A DNA stretch of 64,000 nt from Anabaena minutissima FACHB-250 (GTDB lineage: Bacteria; Cyanobacteriota; Cyanobacteriia; Cyanobacteriales; Nostocaceae), in NCBI RefSeq assembly GCF_014697125.1, contig NZ_JACJRG010000008.1, positions 147,831 to 211,830 on the forward strand, in the 5' to 3' direction. The notes under the pieces are model-generated. The model saw only the letters and a list, made by a program, of their open reading frames with translations, was not told the DNA's origin and did not search any database. Positions 8,521-17,100 of the stretch are shown piece by piece (positions within the stretch are counted from its first letter, which is position 1; each line of letters begins with the position of its first letter). The translations under genes were made by a program, and so were the position numbers.

Positions 8521-8690
8521 AGTGCTGAGTGCTGAGTAAGTGAGTTAGGAGGGAAAAGTGTTGAGTCAGGGAGTCAGCGAGTAAGAACTGTTCAATAATC
8601 ACAACTCAACACTTACATATTCTTGTAATACTTCACTACTCATAACTCAGCACTCAGCACTCAGCACTCAGCACTCAGCACTCAGCACTC
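8521..8690. repeat. Heptamer tandem repeats (STRR) in inverted arrangement
   Basis: GTGCTGA units occur at 8521-8540, and at least six consecutive CTCAGCA units (the reverse complement) run from 8645 to 8690. The two blocks could pair into a long stem spanning the gap between convergent rnhA and cruG. The array overlaps the last codon of cruG. Short tandem heptamer repeats are well known in heterocystous cyanobacteria. Confidence 0.85.
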
Positions 8691-9951
8691 ACTCACCGTA
8701 TTTCCTACCTCGCCACTCTTTCGGCTGACGCAACGCAGATAAGAAAATTCTTACTACTGCTAGAGGATCAGCGAAGGGAGAAAGCCAAAATAGCCAGCTA
8801 CCTTGAGCATTTTTAAAATCATAGGAAGGTGCGATCGCTAGTAACATGGCAAAGCGAATCACCACCAAGAATAAATTCAATCCCAATAGGCACAGTAGAG
8901 GCAATGTCCCAGGTAGGGGAAGCAGTAACCCAAGTAAGAAGTAACCCAGTAAAATTACTAGGGGTAAACCCTGAACTGACGACAGTAACCATAAGTCCCC
9001 CCAAACTTGAGCAGTAGGTGAAGCATCTTTGAGGTCGAGACTGCGCCCCCATTCTTTCCACGTTTCTAATGCTCCCTCATACATCCTGACTTTTAATACC
9101 TTCGCACCATCTAAAAAACCTACCCTAAAGCCTTGAGCGGCAATATAACGTGCTAAGGTCACATCATCACAAAAAGAACTGCTAGCACTGCTATAACCAC
9201 CTACAGCAGCCAATACAGACCGACGGCACAAAAAGCACTGTCCATTGGCCATAACTCTCTCTGGCTGGTCTGTAGTGATTCCGGCTGGGTCGAAGCGATA
9301 AAGCAAAGTCATTAAGAGTGCAGGTTGCAGCCAACATTCTCCGGGATACTTGAGGATAAACTGAGGTGAGAGGGAAACTAAGTCGTAACCCTGTGCTACT
9401 GCTGTTTTTACTAAGCCAGCTACTAAGCTAGGATGCGGTTCTGTATCTGCATCCATCCCTAAAAACCATTGACTATCTTCTGAGCTATATAAAAATCCAT
9501 TATGCAATGCCCAAGGACGACCCACCCAATTAGCAGGTAAAGGATCATCATTAATGAGACGAAAGCGGGGGTCTTTCTGCTGTGCCGTTTTTACTAAGTC
9601 AGGAGTCCCATCTTGGGATTTACTATCTACGACAATAATTTCTCGAACTTCGTAACTCTGCTGACTCAAACCAGCTAACAAGGGACTAATTCGCAAAGCT
9701 TCATTCAGTGTAGGGACGACAACGCTAACACTACCCAAAATTTCCGGTGTTGGTTGTTGGGGTTGAATGGGGGGATTGCGTCTTGGCCCCTTAACTAGAC
9801 GCGAAAGCAGTATCGCTGTTGCAGGTAGTTGAATAAGTAAGAACAATAGCGATAGGGAGCTTTCTATGATCAAAGCGTTGTCCACAGTAAAAATATTGTG
9901 CAATTGAAATCGTAACAATAACAAAGATTTATTTTCGCTTGAATTGGGCAT
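8689..9951 (-). CDS. cruG: Family 2 glycosyltransferase, probable myxoxanthophyll 2'-O-glycosyltransferase CruG
   Basis: The 420-residue protein has an N-terminal membrane helix (about residues 30-50), a GT-A glycosyltransferase domain with VSVVVPTLNE near residue 75, DSKSQDGT, and the DXD-like MDADTEPH, and two or three hydrophobic segments near the C-terminus. CruG attaches the sugar to myxol during myxoxanthophyll synthesis. The assignment relies on this membrane-glycosyltransferase layout and on the gene 325 bases upstream on the same strand encoding CruF, the preceding enzyme; the two are adjacent in other cyanobacteria. The gene ends inside a heptamer-repeat block. If the CruF call were wrong, this would be just a membrane GT2. 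Confidence 0.8.
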   Translation of the reverse strand: MPNSSENKSLLLLRFQLHNIFTVDNALIIESSLSLLFLLIQLPATAILLSRLVKGPRRNPPIQPQQPTPEILGSVSVVVPTLNEALRISPLLAGLSQQSYEVREIIVVDSKSQDGTPDLVKTAQQKDPRFRLINDDPLPANWVGRPWALHNGFLYSSEDSQWFLGMDADTEPHPSLVAGLVKTAVAQGYDLVSLSPQFILKYPGECWLQPALLMTLLYRFDPAGITTDQPERVMANGQCFLCRRSVLAAVGGYSSASSSFCDDVTLARYIAAQGFRVGFLDGAKVLKVRMYEGALETWKEWGRSLDLKDASPTAQVWGDLWLLSSVQGLPLVILLGYFLLGLLLPLPGTLPLLCLLGLNLFLVVIRFAMLLAIAPSYDFKNAQGSWLFWLSPFADPLAVVRIFLSALRQPKEWRGRKYGE

Positions 9952-10276
9952 TGGGTATCAGGCATCGGGCAGAAAAAAGTCAAGAGTCAACACCTCGGCT
10001 ACGCTCGGTGTTGACCCTGAGCGTAGTCGTTCTCTACGTTCGCGGAGCGTGTCGTAGACAGAGGCTGCGCCAACGCGTAGCGTCTCCGATAGGCGAAGGG
10101 TCAAAAGTCAAAAATTATTCACTGCGTGAAGCTAACGCGTAGCTTGCTTTGCTACGCAGGCGTAAGCCTACTCCGGAGGAGTATAATTTTGAGTTTTGAA
10201 TTGGTTTGTCCCCAGTCCCCATTACCCCTTATCCCCAGAGGGGGCCCCGAGTTCCCCAGTCCCTAATTCACTTTCT
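9952..10276. repeat. Repeat-filled gap between cruF and cruG
   Basis: About 200 bases here consist of short inverted and iterated motifs. At 9990-10100 lie GGCTACGCTC, GAGCGTAGTC, TTCGCGGAGCG and AACGCGTAGCG units. At 10125-10190 lie AACGCGTAGCTTGCTTTGCTACGC and GCCTACTCCGGAGG units. Related pieces occur at 29445-29500 and 43970-43990. This is a mosaic of dispersed palindromic repeats, locally much richer in G+C than its surroundings. No gene is evident. Confidence 0.65.
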
Positions 10277-11191
10277 TTACTTCAACGCAACTTTAACGCT
10301 AGCTACGGAGATTTCATTTGTGACTGCTCCAACAGCAATTTGAGATGGGGAAACTGTCGCTTTCCACCATAAAACTACTGCTGGTGCTACACCTAAGACA
10401 AAACCCAATAATACGGGAATAGAAAAGCCAGCCGCTAAACTCATTACAGTCGCAAAACCAAAGTTGCTTAAATAGATAGCTAGGGGTAAATTTAACTGCG
10501 ATCGCTCAAATTGAATGGGGTTATTTCTCCACAACAATGCAGCTACAATCATAAATACCGAACCTGTACCCATCCAACCAGCAAAGTTTTGATAGGGCAT
10601 TCCAAAAAATGCGCCTGGTTGTTGCCAATACCAGAACGGTAAGGCAGTTTGGCTCATCGCTGGGTCAAGTACAAAATCCCAAGAAGTTAGTAGCAACGCA
10701 CCCAAAACGATCGCACCGGCATGGCGTAACAAACTAGGCTTTTTGTCCACGGCTAAACCAGCACGTCCCAACAGATAGGCAGCACAGCCCACATAAAACC
10801 ATGACAAGGGAATAGTAAATGGCACTAACCCAGCAATTTTATACCCTAAGCCACTTAAGTAACTGTAGTGACCGAAAGGGAAACCTGTACTAGTTCCTAG
10901 AAGTTCACTGGTTAAGGAAATCAATACCGCAGGCAGCATAAACCCCAAAGTACGACCTAACCCTAATGTCCGCAAGGCATACAGAAATACAGCTGCTGCA
11001 CCTAAAATCATGTAGACTACTCCACCTCCAGCCATACTCCACTGCATGGCTGTTTGTCCCATCTCAGATAGATGAAACAGGACTTCGGCATTAGGTACAA
11101 TCAGTAGTATCCCCACCAATCCAAACACCATTGACACAATATGACCAATCAGGCATACGCGCTCAACGATAACAAGCTGTTTCATGATCAT
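10277..11191 (-). CDS. cruF: Gamma-carotene 1',2'-hydratase CruF
   Basis: This 304-residue integral membrane protein has about eight hydrophobic segments and belongs, by pattern, to the CruF / bisanhydrobacterioruberin-hydratase family (formerly DUF422). Supporting stretches are SELLGTSTGFPFGHYSYL with the conserved FGHY, the downstream WDFVLDP, and the loop AFFGMPYQNFAGW. CruF adds water to the psi end of gamma-carotene on the way to myxol. A glycosyltransferase fitting CruG follows on the same strand. The ORF begins MIMKQL, so the start may be at 11191 or two codons later. Identity is based on recalled family motifs rather than alignment. Confidence 0.85.
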   Translation of the reverse strand: MIMKQLVIVERVCLIGHIVSMVFGLVGILLIVPNAEVLFHLSEMGQTAMQWSMAGGGVVYMILGAAAVFLYALRTLGLGRTLGFMLPAVLISLTSELLGTSTGFPFGHYSYLSGLGYKIAGLVPFTIPLSWFYVGCAAYLLGRAGLAVDKKPSLLRHAGAIVLGALLLTSWDFVLDPAMSQTALPFWYWQQPGAFFGMPYQNFAGWMGTGSVFMIVAALLWRNNPIQFERSQLNLPLAIYLSNFGFATVMSLAAGFSIPVLLGFVLGVAPAVVLWWKATVSPSQIAVGAVTNEISVASVKVALK

Positions 11192-11590
11192 TCCTTAAAC
11201 AAGATGTGAGATTTAGCTACTCTGCTGCTACCAGTTTACAAATGTTTACGAAAATATTTAACTAGTTTTGACCGTAATTCTCTGCAAAAATTTGTTGAAC
11301 TTTTTGCCAGAGAACGAAAATTTATTGGTTGTATCTACAATAAATGGGATGATAAGCTTATAGTCTAAGCTATATAATGCCACAATATATCTAGATCAGT
11401 TCAGCTTTCTCTGGAGATGAGTTTGGCTATACCCAATAGATTAGGACTTGCACTGACACTAATGAATTGGCGGCTTTCATCATGACTACAAAAAATGCTG
11501 TGAATGTGAGCAAGCCATGATACAAATCACTAACTCTTCAGTGGTGCAAGAACTAATTTAGACTAAATAAATTGCAATCCTCACCAACCC
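11192..11590. other. Intergenic region between divergent genes, no recognised element
   Basis: This AT-rich gap of about 400 bases separates divergent cruF and the small membrane protein gene and must hold both promoters. I found no tRNA, repeat family or strong hairpin in it. Confidence 0.5.
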
Positions 11591-12034
11591 ATGTCAATCG
11601 TCACAAAAATTCCTTGGATAGCCCTAGGGCTATTACTTCTTAGCTATAGTACCTTGGGTTGGGCATTATCTGATATACAAGCTCCCTTGTTTGTTTGGCT
11701 TGTGGTTGTGCTGAGTTTGCTGCTTTTGGTTGGTACTCTAACCGCACCTTATTCAACCTTGGCAAAATACTCTAGTATTTTGCTGGGTTCAAATACTAAA
11801 ACTTTCGTCGCTACTATATTGGGGGCATTTTTATTTTTTATGATGCTTGCCTGGTTTAGAGTATTTCTTGATACTTTGCTGATTATTTCTTCTGCCATCC
11901 TAGCGAGAATTGATTTTCAATCAGCCGGTTTTAAAGAAGGACAAGCTTTTATGGTTACATCTGTTTTTTCAATCGCAGGTGTTGGTTTGGGTGGAATAAT
12001 ACATACAGTAGTTGTACAGCAGTTATGGTGGTAG
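11591..12034 (+). CDS. Small multi-helix membrane protein, unknown function
   Basis: I do not recognise this 147-residue protein. It shows four hydrophobic stretches (about residues 8-26, 31-50, 72-97 and 118-142) and few charged residues, so it is an integral membrane protein. Sequence details that might help a search are the early WALSDIQAP loop and the glycine-rich end GVGLGGIIHTVVVQQLWW. It stands alone, with cruF divergent upstream and rpmA convergent downstream. A short inverted repeat around GCTAAATTTTAGCTAGC near 12069-12105 lies after it, where the two convergent transcripts meet. Confidence 0.7.
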   Translation: MSIVTKIPWIALGLLLLSYSTLGWALSDIQAPLFVWLVVVLSLLLLVGTLTAPYSTLAKYSSILLGSNTKTFVATILGAFLFFMMLAWFRVFLDTLLIISSAILARIDFQSAGFKEGQAFMVTSVFSIAGVGLGGIIHTVVVQQLWW

Positions 12035-12098
12035 CCTTTCTGCTTCAAAATCTACAACCGTTAAAATTTAGCTTGGGCGACTATGCCCAAGCTAAATT

Positions 12099-12377
12099 TT
12101 AGCTAGCTACTGCTTCTGCTGCAACTGCTGGATAAACGCTGACCTTTTTGCGGGATTTACCCTTTCTTTCAAAGGTAACTACACCATCAACTAAGGCGAA
12201 TAGAGTGTCATCTTTGCCAATACCAACATTGTTCCCAGGATGAAACTTAGTACCACGTTGACGCACGAGGATATTTCCCGCAATTACAACTTGTCCACCA
12301 AACCGCTTCACACCTAGACGTTGAGCATTAGAATCGCGTCCGTTGCGCGTACTACCCGTTCCTTTCTTATGAGCCAT
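12099..12377 (-). CDS. rpmA: 50S ribosomal protein L27
   Basis: L27 sits at the peptidyl-transferase centre of the large subunit. The N-terminus reads [15 protein letters not shown], the glycine- and basic-rich arm of the family, followed by [10 protein letters not shown] and [13 protein letters not shown], so the identification is secure. There is no cleavable pre-sequence before the arm. At 92 residues the length is normal, with a short alanine/valine tail. It lies 32 bases after rplU on the same strand, the usual rplU-rpmA operon. Confidence 0.98.
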   Translation of the reverse strand: MAHKKGTGSTRNGRDSNAQRLGVKRFGGQVVIAGNILVRQRGTKFHPGNNVGIGKDDTLFALVDGVVTFERKGKSRKKVSVYPAVAAEAVAS

Positions 12378-12409
12378 AAATTCCTTCTTTTATTGCTTAT
12401 TTTTGACTA

Positions 12410-12805
12410 TTATTCAGCAGCCACAACTTCAGCAGCAACTTCCGCCACAACTTCAGCAGTCATTTCTGCTGGAGCAGTGAAGACTGTACCGTTAATGGTA
12501 ATGGAATCAATCATCAGTCTAGTAATTTCCTGGCGATGCCCCCGTTTTTTGCGGGTTTTCTTTTTGGGCTTCATTTTGTAAACCAGGACTTTGCGGCCTC
12601 TCAGATGGCGCATTACAGTACCTTCCACTGTTGCACCTGAGACTAACGGCTGTCCAATGCTGACTTCGCCGTCATGCTGCACTAGTAAGACTGCATCTAT
12701 TGTAACTTTTTCATCTGGCTCGACAGCGAGCAGTTCAATATCGTAAAAACGACCTGGCTCAACTTTAATTTGTTTGCCGCCAGTTTCAATAATCGCGTAA
12801 GTCAT
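12410..12805 (-). CDS. rplU: 50S ribosomal protein L21
   Basis: L21 binds 23S rRNA in the large subunit. The protein starts [12 protein letters not shown], the universal L21 N-terminus, at the ATG at 12805; an upstream in-frame ATG at 12868 would add 21 residues that do not resemble L21 and is rejected. [14 protein letters not shown] near residue 95 is the conserved C-terminal RNA-binding part. After it comes an unusual tail of about 25 residues made almost only of alanine, valine and glutamate, which extends the protein beyond the bacterial norm of roughly 103 residues. rpmA follows 32 bases downstream. Confidence 0.96.
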   Translation of the reverse strand: MTYAIIETGGKQIKVEPGRFYDIELLAVEPDEKVTIDAVLLVQHDGEVSIGQPLVSGATVEGTVMRHLRGRKVLVYKMKPKKKTRKKRGHRQEITRLMIDSITINGTVFTAPAEMTAEVVAEVAAEVVAAE

Positions 12806-13927
12806 TAAATCGTCCTTGAGGTTGCCGTACAGGTAGCTGACTGAAAATGATTGTGTCAGCATTTGCATGGTGTCTACCTGATCCGAGCAGGAATAAGACA
12901 GACAATCTAAAATTGTATTTTATTAAATAGTAATAAGTCAATTCATTAATAATAAATTTTTGGATGGTGGTTGTAAAAATTCAAAATAGAGAATTTATGG
13001 AAAAATTTAGTCAGAATTTACGAAATCCTCAAAATGCTTGATGTAGTTAGTAGGGACACAGAACAGCACCAACAAATCTGAGCCAAGATATCTCCTGACT
13101 CAGATTTTCTCTTTATTTAGGTAACTCTCAATTTGATGCTGGCTGATATCGCCTGATAATCCTCCTATTCCTTTAGAGTGCTGAGTTCTGTTAGCGGTAG
13201 CGCGGCGTTTAGTCGGTGGTGAGTGCTGAAGGGAGAGTGAAAAACTACGTTTTCCAAAAATTCTGATGACGATGTTCTACGAAAATCAACCCAGATTCCT
13301 TGAATTTCCTGGGAAATATGATTAGGTCGTACCATTTCAAAAAAATAATCATTATTGCTCAGAAGACTCTGTTATTAGGTATCACAGGTAATCAACGAGT
13401 GTTTTCTGAGTTGTCCTTATCGTCAGCTTCAAGCAGCAGTTTTTGTTTGAGATAGTCAACTGCCCCATAATTATGTTTGTTTCTTGCTCGCTCTGTCTAG
13501 TTTCACAGATCCAAAGATATCTAATTTGTAAGTTTTAGATTAAATGAAAGATTAACTAAACCTTAAGAAAGTAATTTTGTTACTAAAGCTACAGTAATTA
13601 GCTAATTTTGACATTTGAATACAAAGATAGCTTTTTAGTTTTTTGGAAATGACTGTTAATACCTTTATCTCAAGATATTACCCATCGGGATCAGTCAAAT
13701 TCTAAGGAACGTTTTATAAAATATTAATTCTTATATCTCTAGTAGGATGGTCAAATCACCGGAACGTTAAGATAATAACCAATAATTCTGCCCAATTTTC
13801 AAATTGACAACCTTGTTTAAGATAGACAGCTAGAATTTTAGTTGTTTAAAATTTTCTCTGTTAATAAAATTTTTTAGCTACAATAGCATTTTTTTCGCAT
13901 TTACCATCATTACAACCGGGGTTCACA
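12806..13927. other. 1.1-kb intergenic region, mostly featureless
   Basis: This gap separates divergent rplU and the zinc-ribbon gene. It is AT-rich and has no long ORF. Around 13175-13235 it contains a fragment of the heptamer repeat (GAGTGCTGA) mixed with a G+C-rich repeat piece (GTTAGCGGTAGCGCGGCG). I see no tRNA. The first 60 bases upstream of rplU could hold an r-protein leader, but no known leader motif was recognised. Confidence 0.5.
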
Positions 13928-14107
13928 ATGCAGATAGTACAAAAAATTTACTGCCCAAACTGTGGTAGTGGGGCTGAACGTCACTATATTTCTGATAGCC
14001 AATTAACTAGAACACAATGCCATAGTTGTGATTACTTGATGATATCTTGCACTAAGACCGGTAGAGTAATTGAAGCTTATGCTCCAGGCATTTATGCAAG
14101 GAAATAG
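13928..14107 (+). CDS. Small zinc-ribbon protein (59 residues)
   Basis: An ATG at 13928 opens a 59-codon frame ending at TAG 14105-14107. The protein begins MQIVQKIYCPNCGSGAERHY and has two CxxC knuckles (C9/C12 and C31/C34) separated by 18 residues, the classic spacing of a zinc ribbon. A final basic segment ends GIYARK. Such mini-proteins are frequent in filamentous cyanobacteria and are sometimes labelled PriA-like because of the zinc motif, but it has no helicase part. Coding is supported by the motif and the lack of internal stops. The role is unknown; binding to nucleic acid or protein is the natural guess. It converges on the STAND/WD40 gene, whose stop lies 18 bases away. Confidence 0.7.
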   Translation: MQIVQKIYCPNCGSGAERHYISDSQLTRTQCHSCDYLMISCTKTGRVIEAYAPGIYARK

Positions 14108-14125
14108 TTGAGGGCGTAGGGGTGA

Positions 14126-17100
14126 CTATTTATTGGGACATAAGGCGCGATCGCTTGCAGTCAATTTAGAGTTAGTCTGTAAATAATCCTGGAGAAAATC
14201 ACAACCCCTCTCCAGGAGATTGGCTAATTTTAAATCAGCTAAGTTGCGAAAAATTACCCTACCATTACCGCTACCTGCTGCCAAAATTTCACCATCGGGG
14301 CTAAAACTGACGCTGGTTATCTTTTCCTTGTCGCCTTTTAAGGAAATGATTAAAGTCCCTTCCCTATTCCACAGCTTGATTTGCTCTTCGCTACTAGCTG
14401 CTAAAGTCTGACCGTCGGGGCTAAAAATGACACTAGTAAAATTATTGCCATCTCCAGATAGAGTTTTTAACAACTGACCATCCCATCGCCACAGTTTGAC
14501 AGTGCTGTCAATACTTGCGGAAGCCACAATTTTACTATCAGGCGACCAAGCTACACCATTAACTTGGCGGTTGTGGTCTTTGAGGGTGTGTAGAAGTTGA
14601 CCATCCCGATTCCAGAGTTTCACAGTTAAATCATCACTGACGGAGGCGAGTAATTTACCATCGGGGCTAAAGCTAACCCAATTTACTGCATCCTTGTGAC
14701 TTTTCAGGGTGCGGAGTAATTTACCGTCTCGACTCCATAACTTCACTGTTTTATCTTCACTCGCTGAAGCTATGACTTGATAATCTGGCGACCAGGCTAC
14801 AGCCCAGACTGTATCAGTATGACCTATGAGTGTATGGAGCAATTTACCGTCTCTACTCCATAATTTCACCATTTTATCTCTACTTGCTGAAGCTATAACT
14901 TGACCATCTCCAGACCAAGCTACACCCCAAACTATGTCTTTATGGTCTTTGAGAGTTTGCAAGAGTTTGCCATCATGAGTCAAGATTTTCACTGTATGGT
15001 CGCGACTAGCAGCAGCTACTGTTTGAGTATTGGGTTTAAAACTAATGCTAGTTACCCCAACATGATCATGATTAGTTTGGACGTTAGGCTGCAATACATC
15101 GTCCCACCGCCAAAGTTTGACTGTTTTGTCTCGACTGGTAGAAACTAAGGTGTGACCGTCAGGACTGAAACTAACACTATTTACCCAATTATTATGTCCT
15201 CTCAAAGTCCCCAACAACAAACCTTCTAAAGTCCAAAGTTTTATGGTTTCGTCGGTACTTGCGGAAGCAATTGTCTGACCATCAGGGTTAAAACTGACAC
15301 TGGTGACTCCCCCGGTATGTCCTGTAATGTTTTTCAAGAGTCGCCCTTGGAGATTCCAAAGTTTGATGTTCTGGTCTAAACCCGCACTAGCAATGATTTG
15401 ACCATTGGGCGACCAAGCGACACTTAAAATTACTTCCTCATGACCGTTCCAGCTTTTGAGGATTTGTCCGTCACGCTTCCACAGCTTGATAGTTTTGTCA
15501 GCACTGACTGAAACCAGAGTTTGACCATCAGGCGACCACACTACAGCTTGAACTACATCCCGATGTCCTGTAAGGGTTTGGAGTAATTCACCGTCCCGAC
15601 TCCAGAGTTTAATTGTCTTATCGGTACTGGCGGAGGCGATCGCCTGGCCATCCGGGCTAAAATTAATACTATTCACCCCTGCTGTATGTCCTGATAGGGT
15701 TGTCAGCAGTTCCCCTTTGTGATTCCACAGTTGAACTGTATTATCTTGACTAGCTGAGGCGAATGTTTGACTATCAGGACTGAAGCTAACATGATTAACT
15801 ACTTGAGTATGCTGGGATGTCGTCGGAACTAGGCTACCATCAGCACGCCAGAGTTTGAGGGTGTTGTCAGCACTAGCTGAGACGATTAACGACCCATCAG
15901 GACTAAATGAAGCACTGTTAACACCAGAAGTATGTCCTTCTAAACGGTTATATTCCTTCACTCCTACAACTGCTTGATATAGTGCTGTTTGTACCTTTTC
16001 TCTGGTGTAAGGGTCTACCCAAACAGCCCGTTGTAATTTGCGCCCCGCTTTTATCCCTTCTTTTAAAGCATCAATACCCTTTTGGGATGCAAATAACGCC
16101 TCACTAGAAACACTCAGAGTTTTAATTTCGCTGTCTACGGCGGTGATAATCGAAATACTTAACCCCAATATGGCAAATACAGAAGCCCCCAAAGCAATTG
16201 TCAGTGAACGATTTAATTTCGCTTCACTGAGTCTTTGCTGTTTTTGACTTTCTACCAGTTGGGCGGTTAATTCTTTTTCTTTGAGTTCGGCGCGGAGTTG
16301 TTCTATTTCTAGTAGGCTAAGTTCTTCACGCTTACGTAAATCTCGCAATTCTGTGAGTAAATCTAATCCTTGCTGGGGCTGAGGGTCTGCAAGTTTTCCT
16401 TGCTGCTTTTTTTGCCGGAGTTCGCGTTTGAGTCGTTCAATTTCTGTTTGGCTTTGTTCGACTTTGTGACGCAGTTGGTTGAGTTGTGCTTGGAAGCTTG
16501 ATTCTTGTTGTTGCAAGTAACGAATTAAATCTACTAAGTAATCGTGAATTAGTTGATAACGTTCTGGCATATCGGGGAACAAAACGACTAAACCAGAACT
16601 AACTAAAATATTTAAAACTAATTCTAATTGGGCAGAATCTTCTAACTCTGCTAGTTCTGTACCTAGTTCTGCACGAGTCTTAAAGGGTCTGTTGTTGCTT
16701 TCATCTGTTAATAAATATAAAACTAGTAAAGCTGCCCGTTCATTTTCCTCTCCACAATCTTTAATCAAGTCTTTGATATATCTTTCTATCAGTTTATTAG
16801 GGCGATATGGCTGATATTGCGCTAAATTTGTGATGCCTTCATCTTGCAATTGTGCGCCAACTAATTGCAATTCAATGGGGCGAATTTCTCCCATTTCTGT
16901 TGATAAGTCTTCAACCAAGGCATTAATTAATTCAGGTTCTAAATTAGACTGGGAACGGATGGTTAATTTTTGAATGATTGCTTTGGCGTATTCTGGAGAC
17001 AAATTATTTAATTGATAGCGGATCTGTTTATCCAGAATATTATTATTAATTGCTTCTAGATGAGAAAGATGTTTAAATTCTAATAACTGATGTAAATAAT

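Noticed and set aside
12806..12868. Upstream ATG of rplU at 12868
   Set aside because: L21 always starts near [12 protein letters not shown]; the 21 extra residues have no family match.
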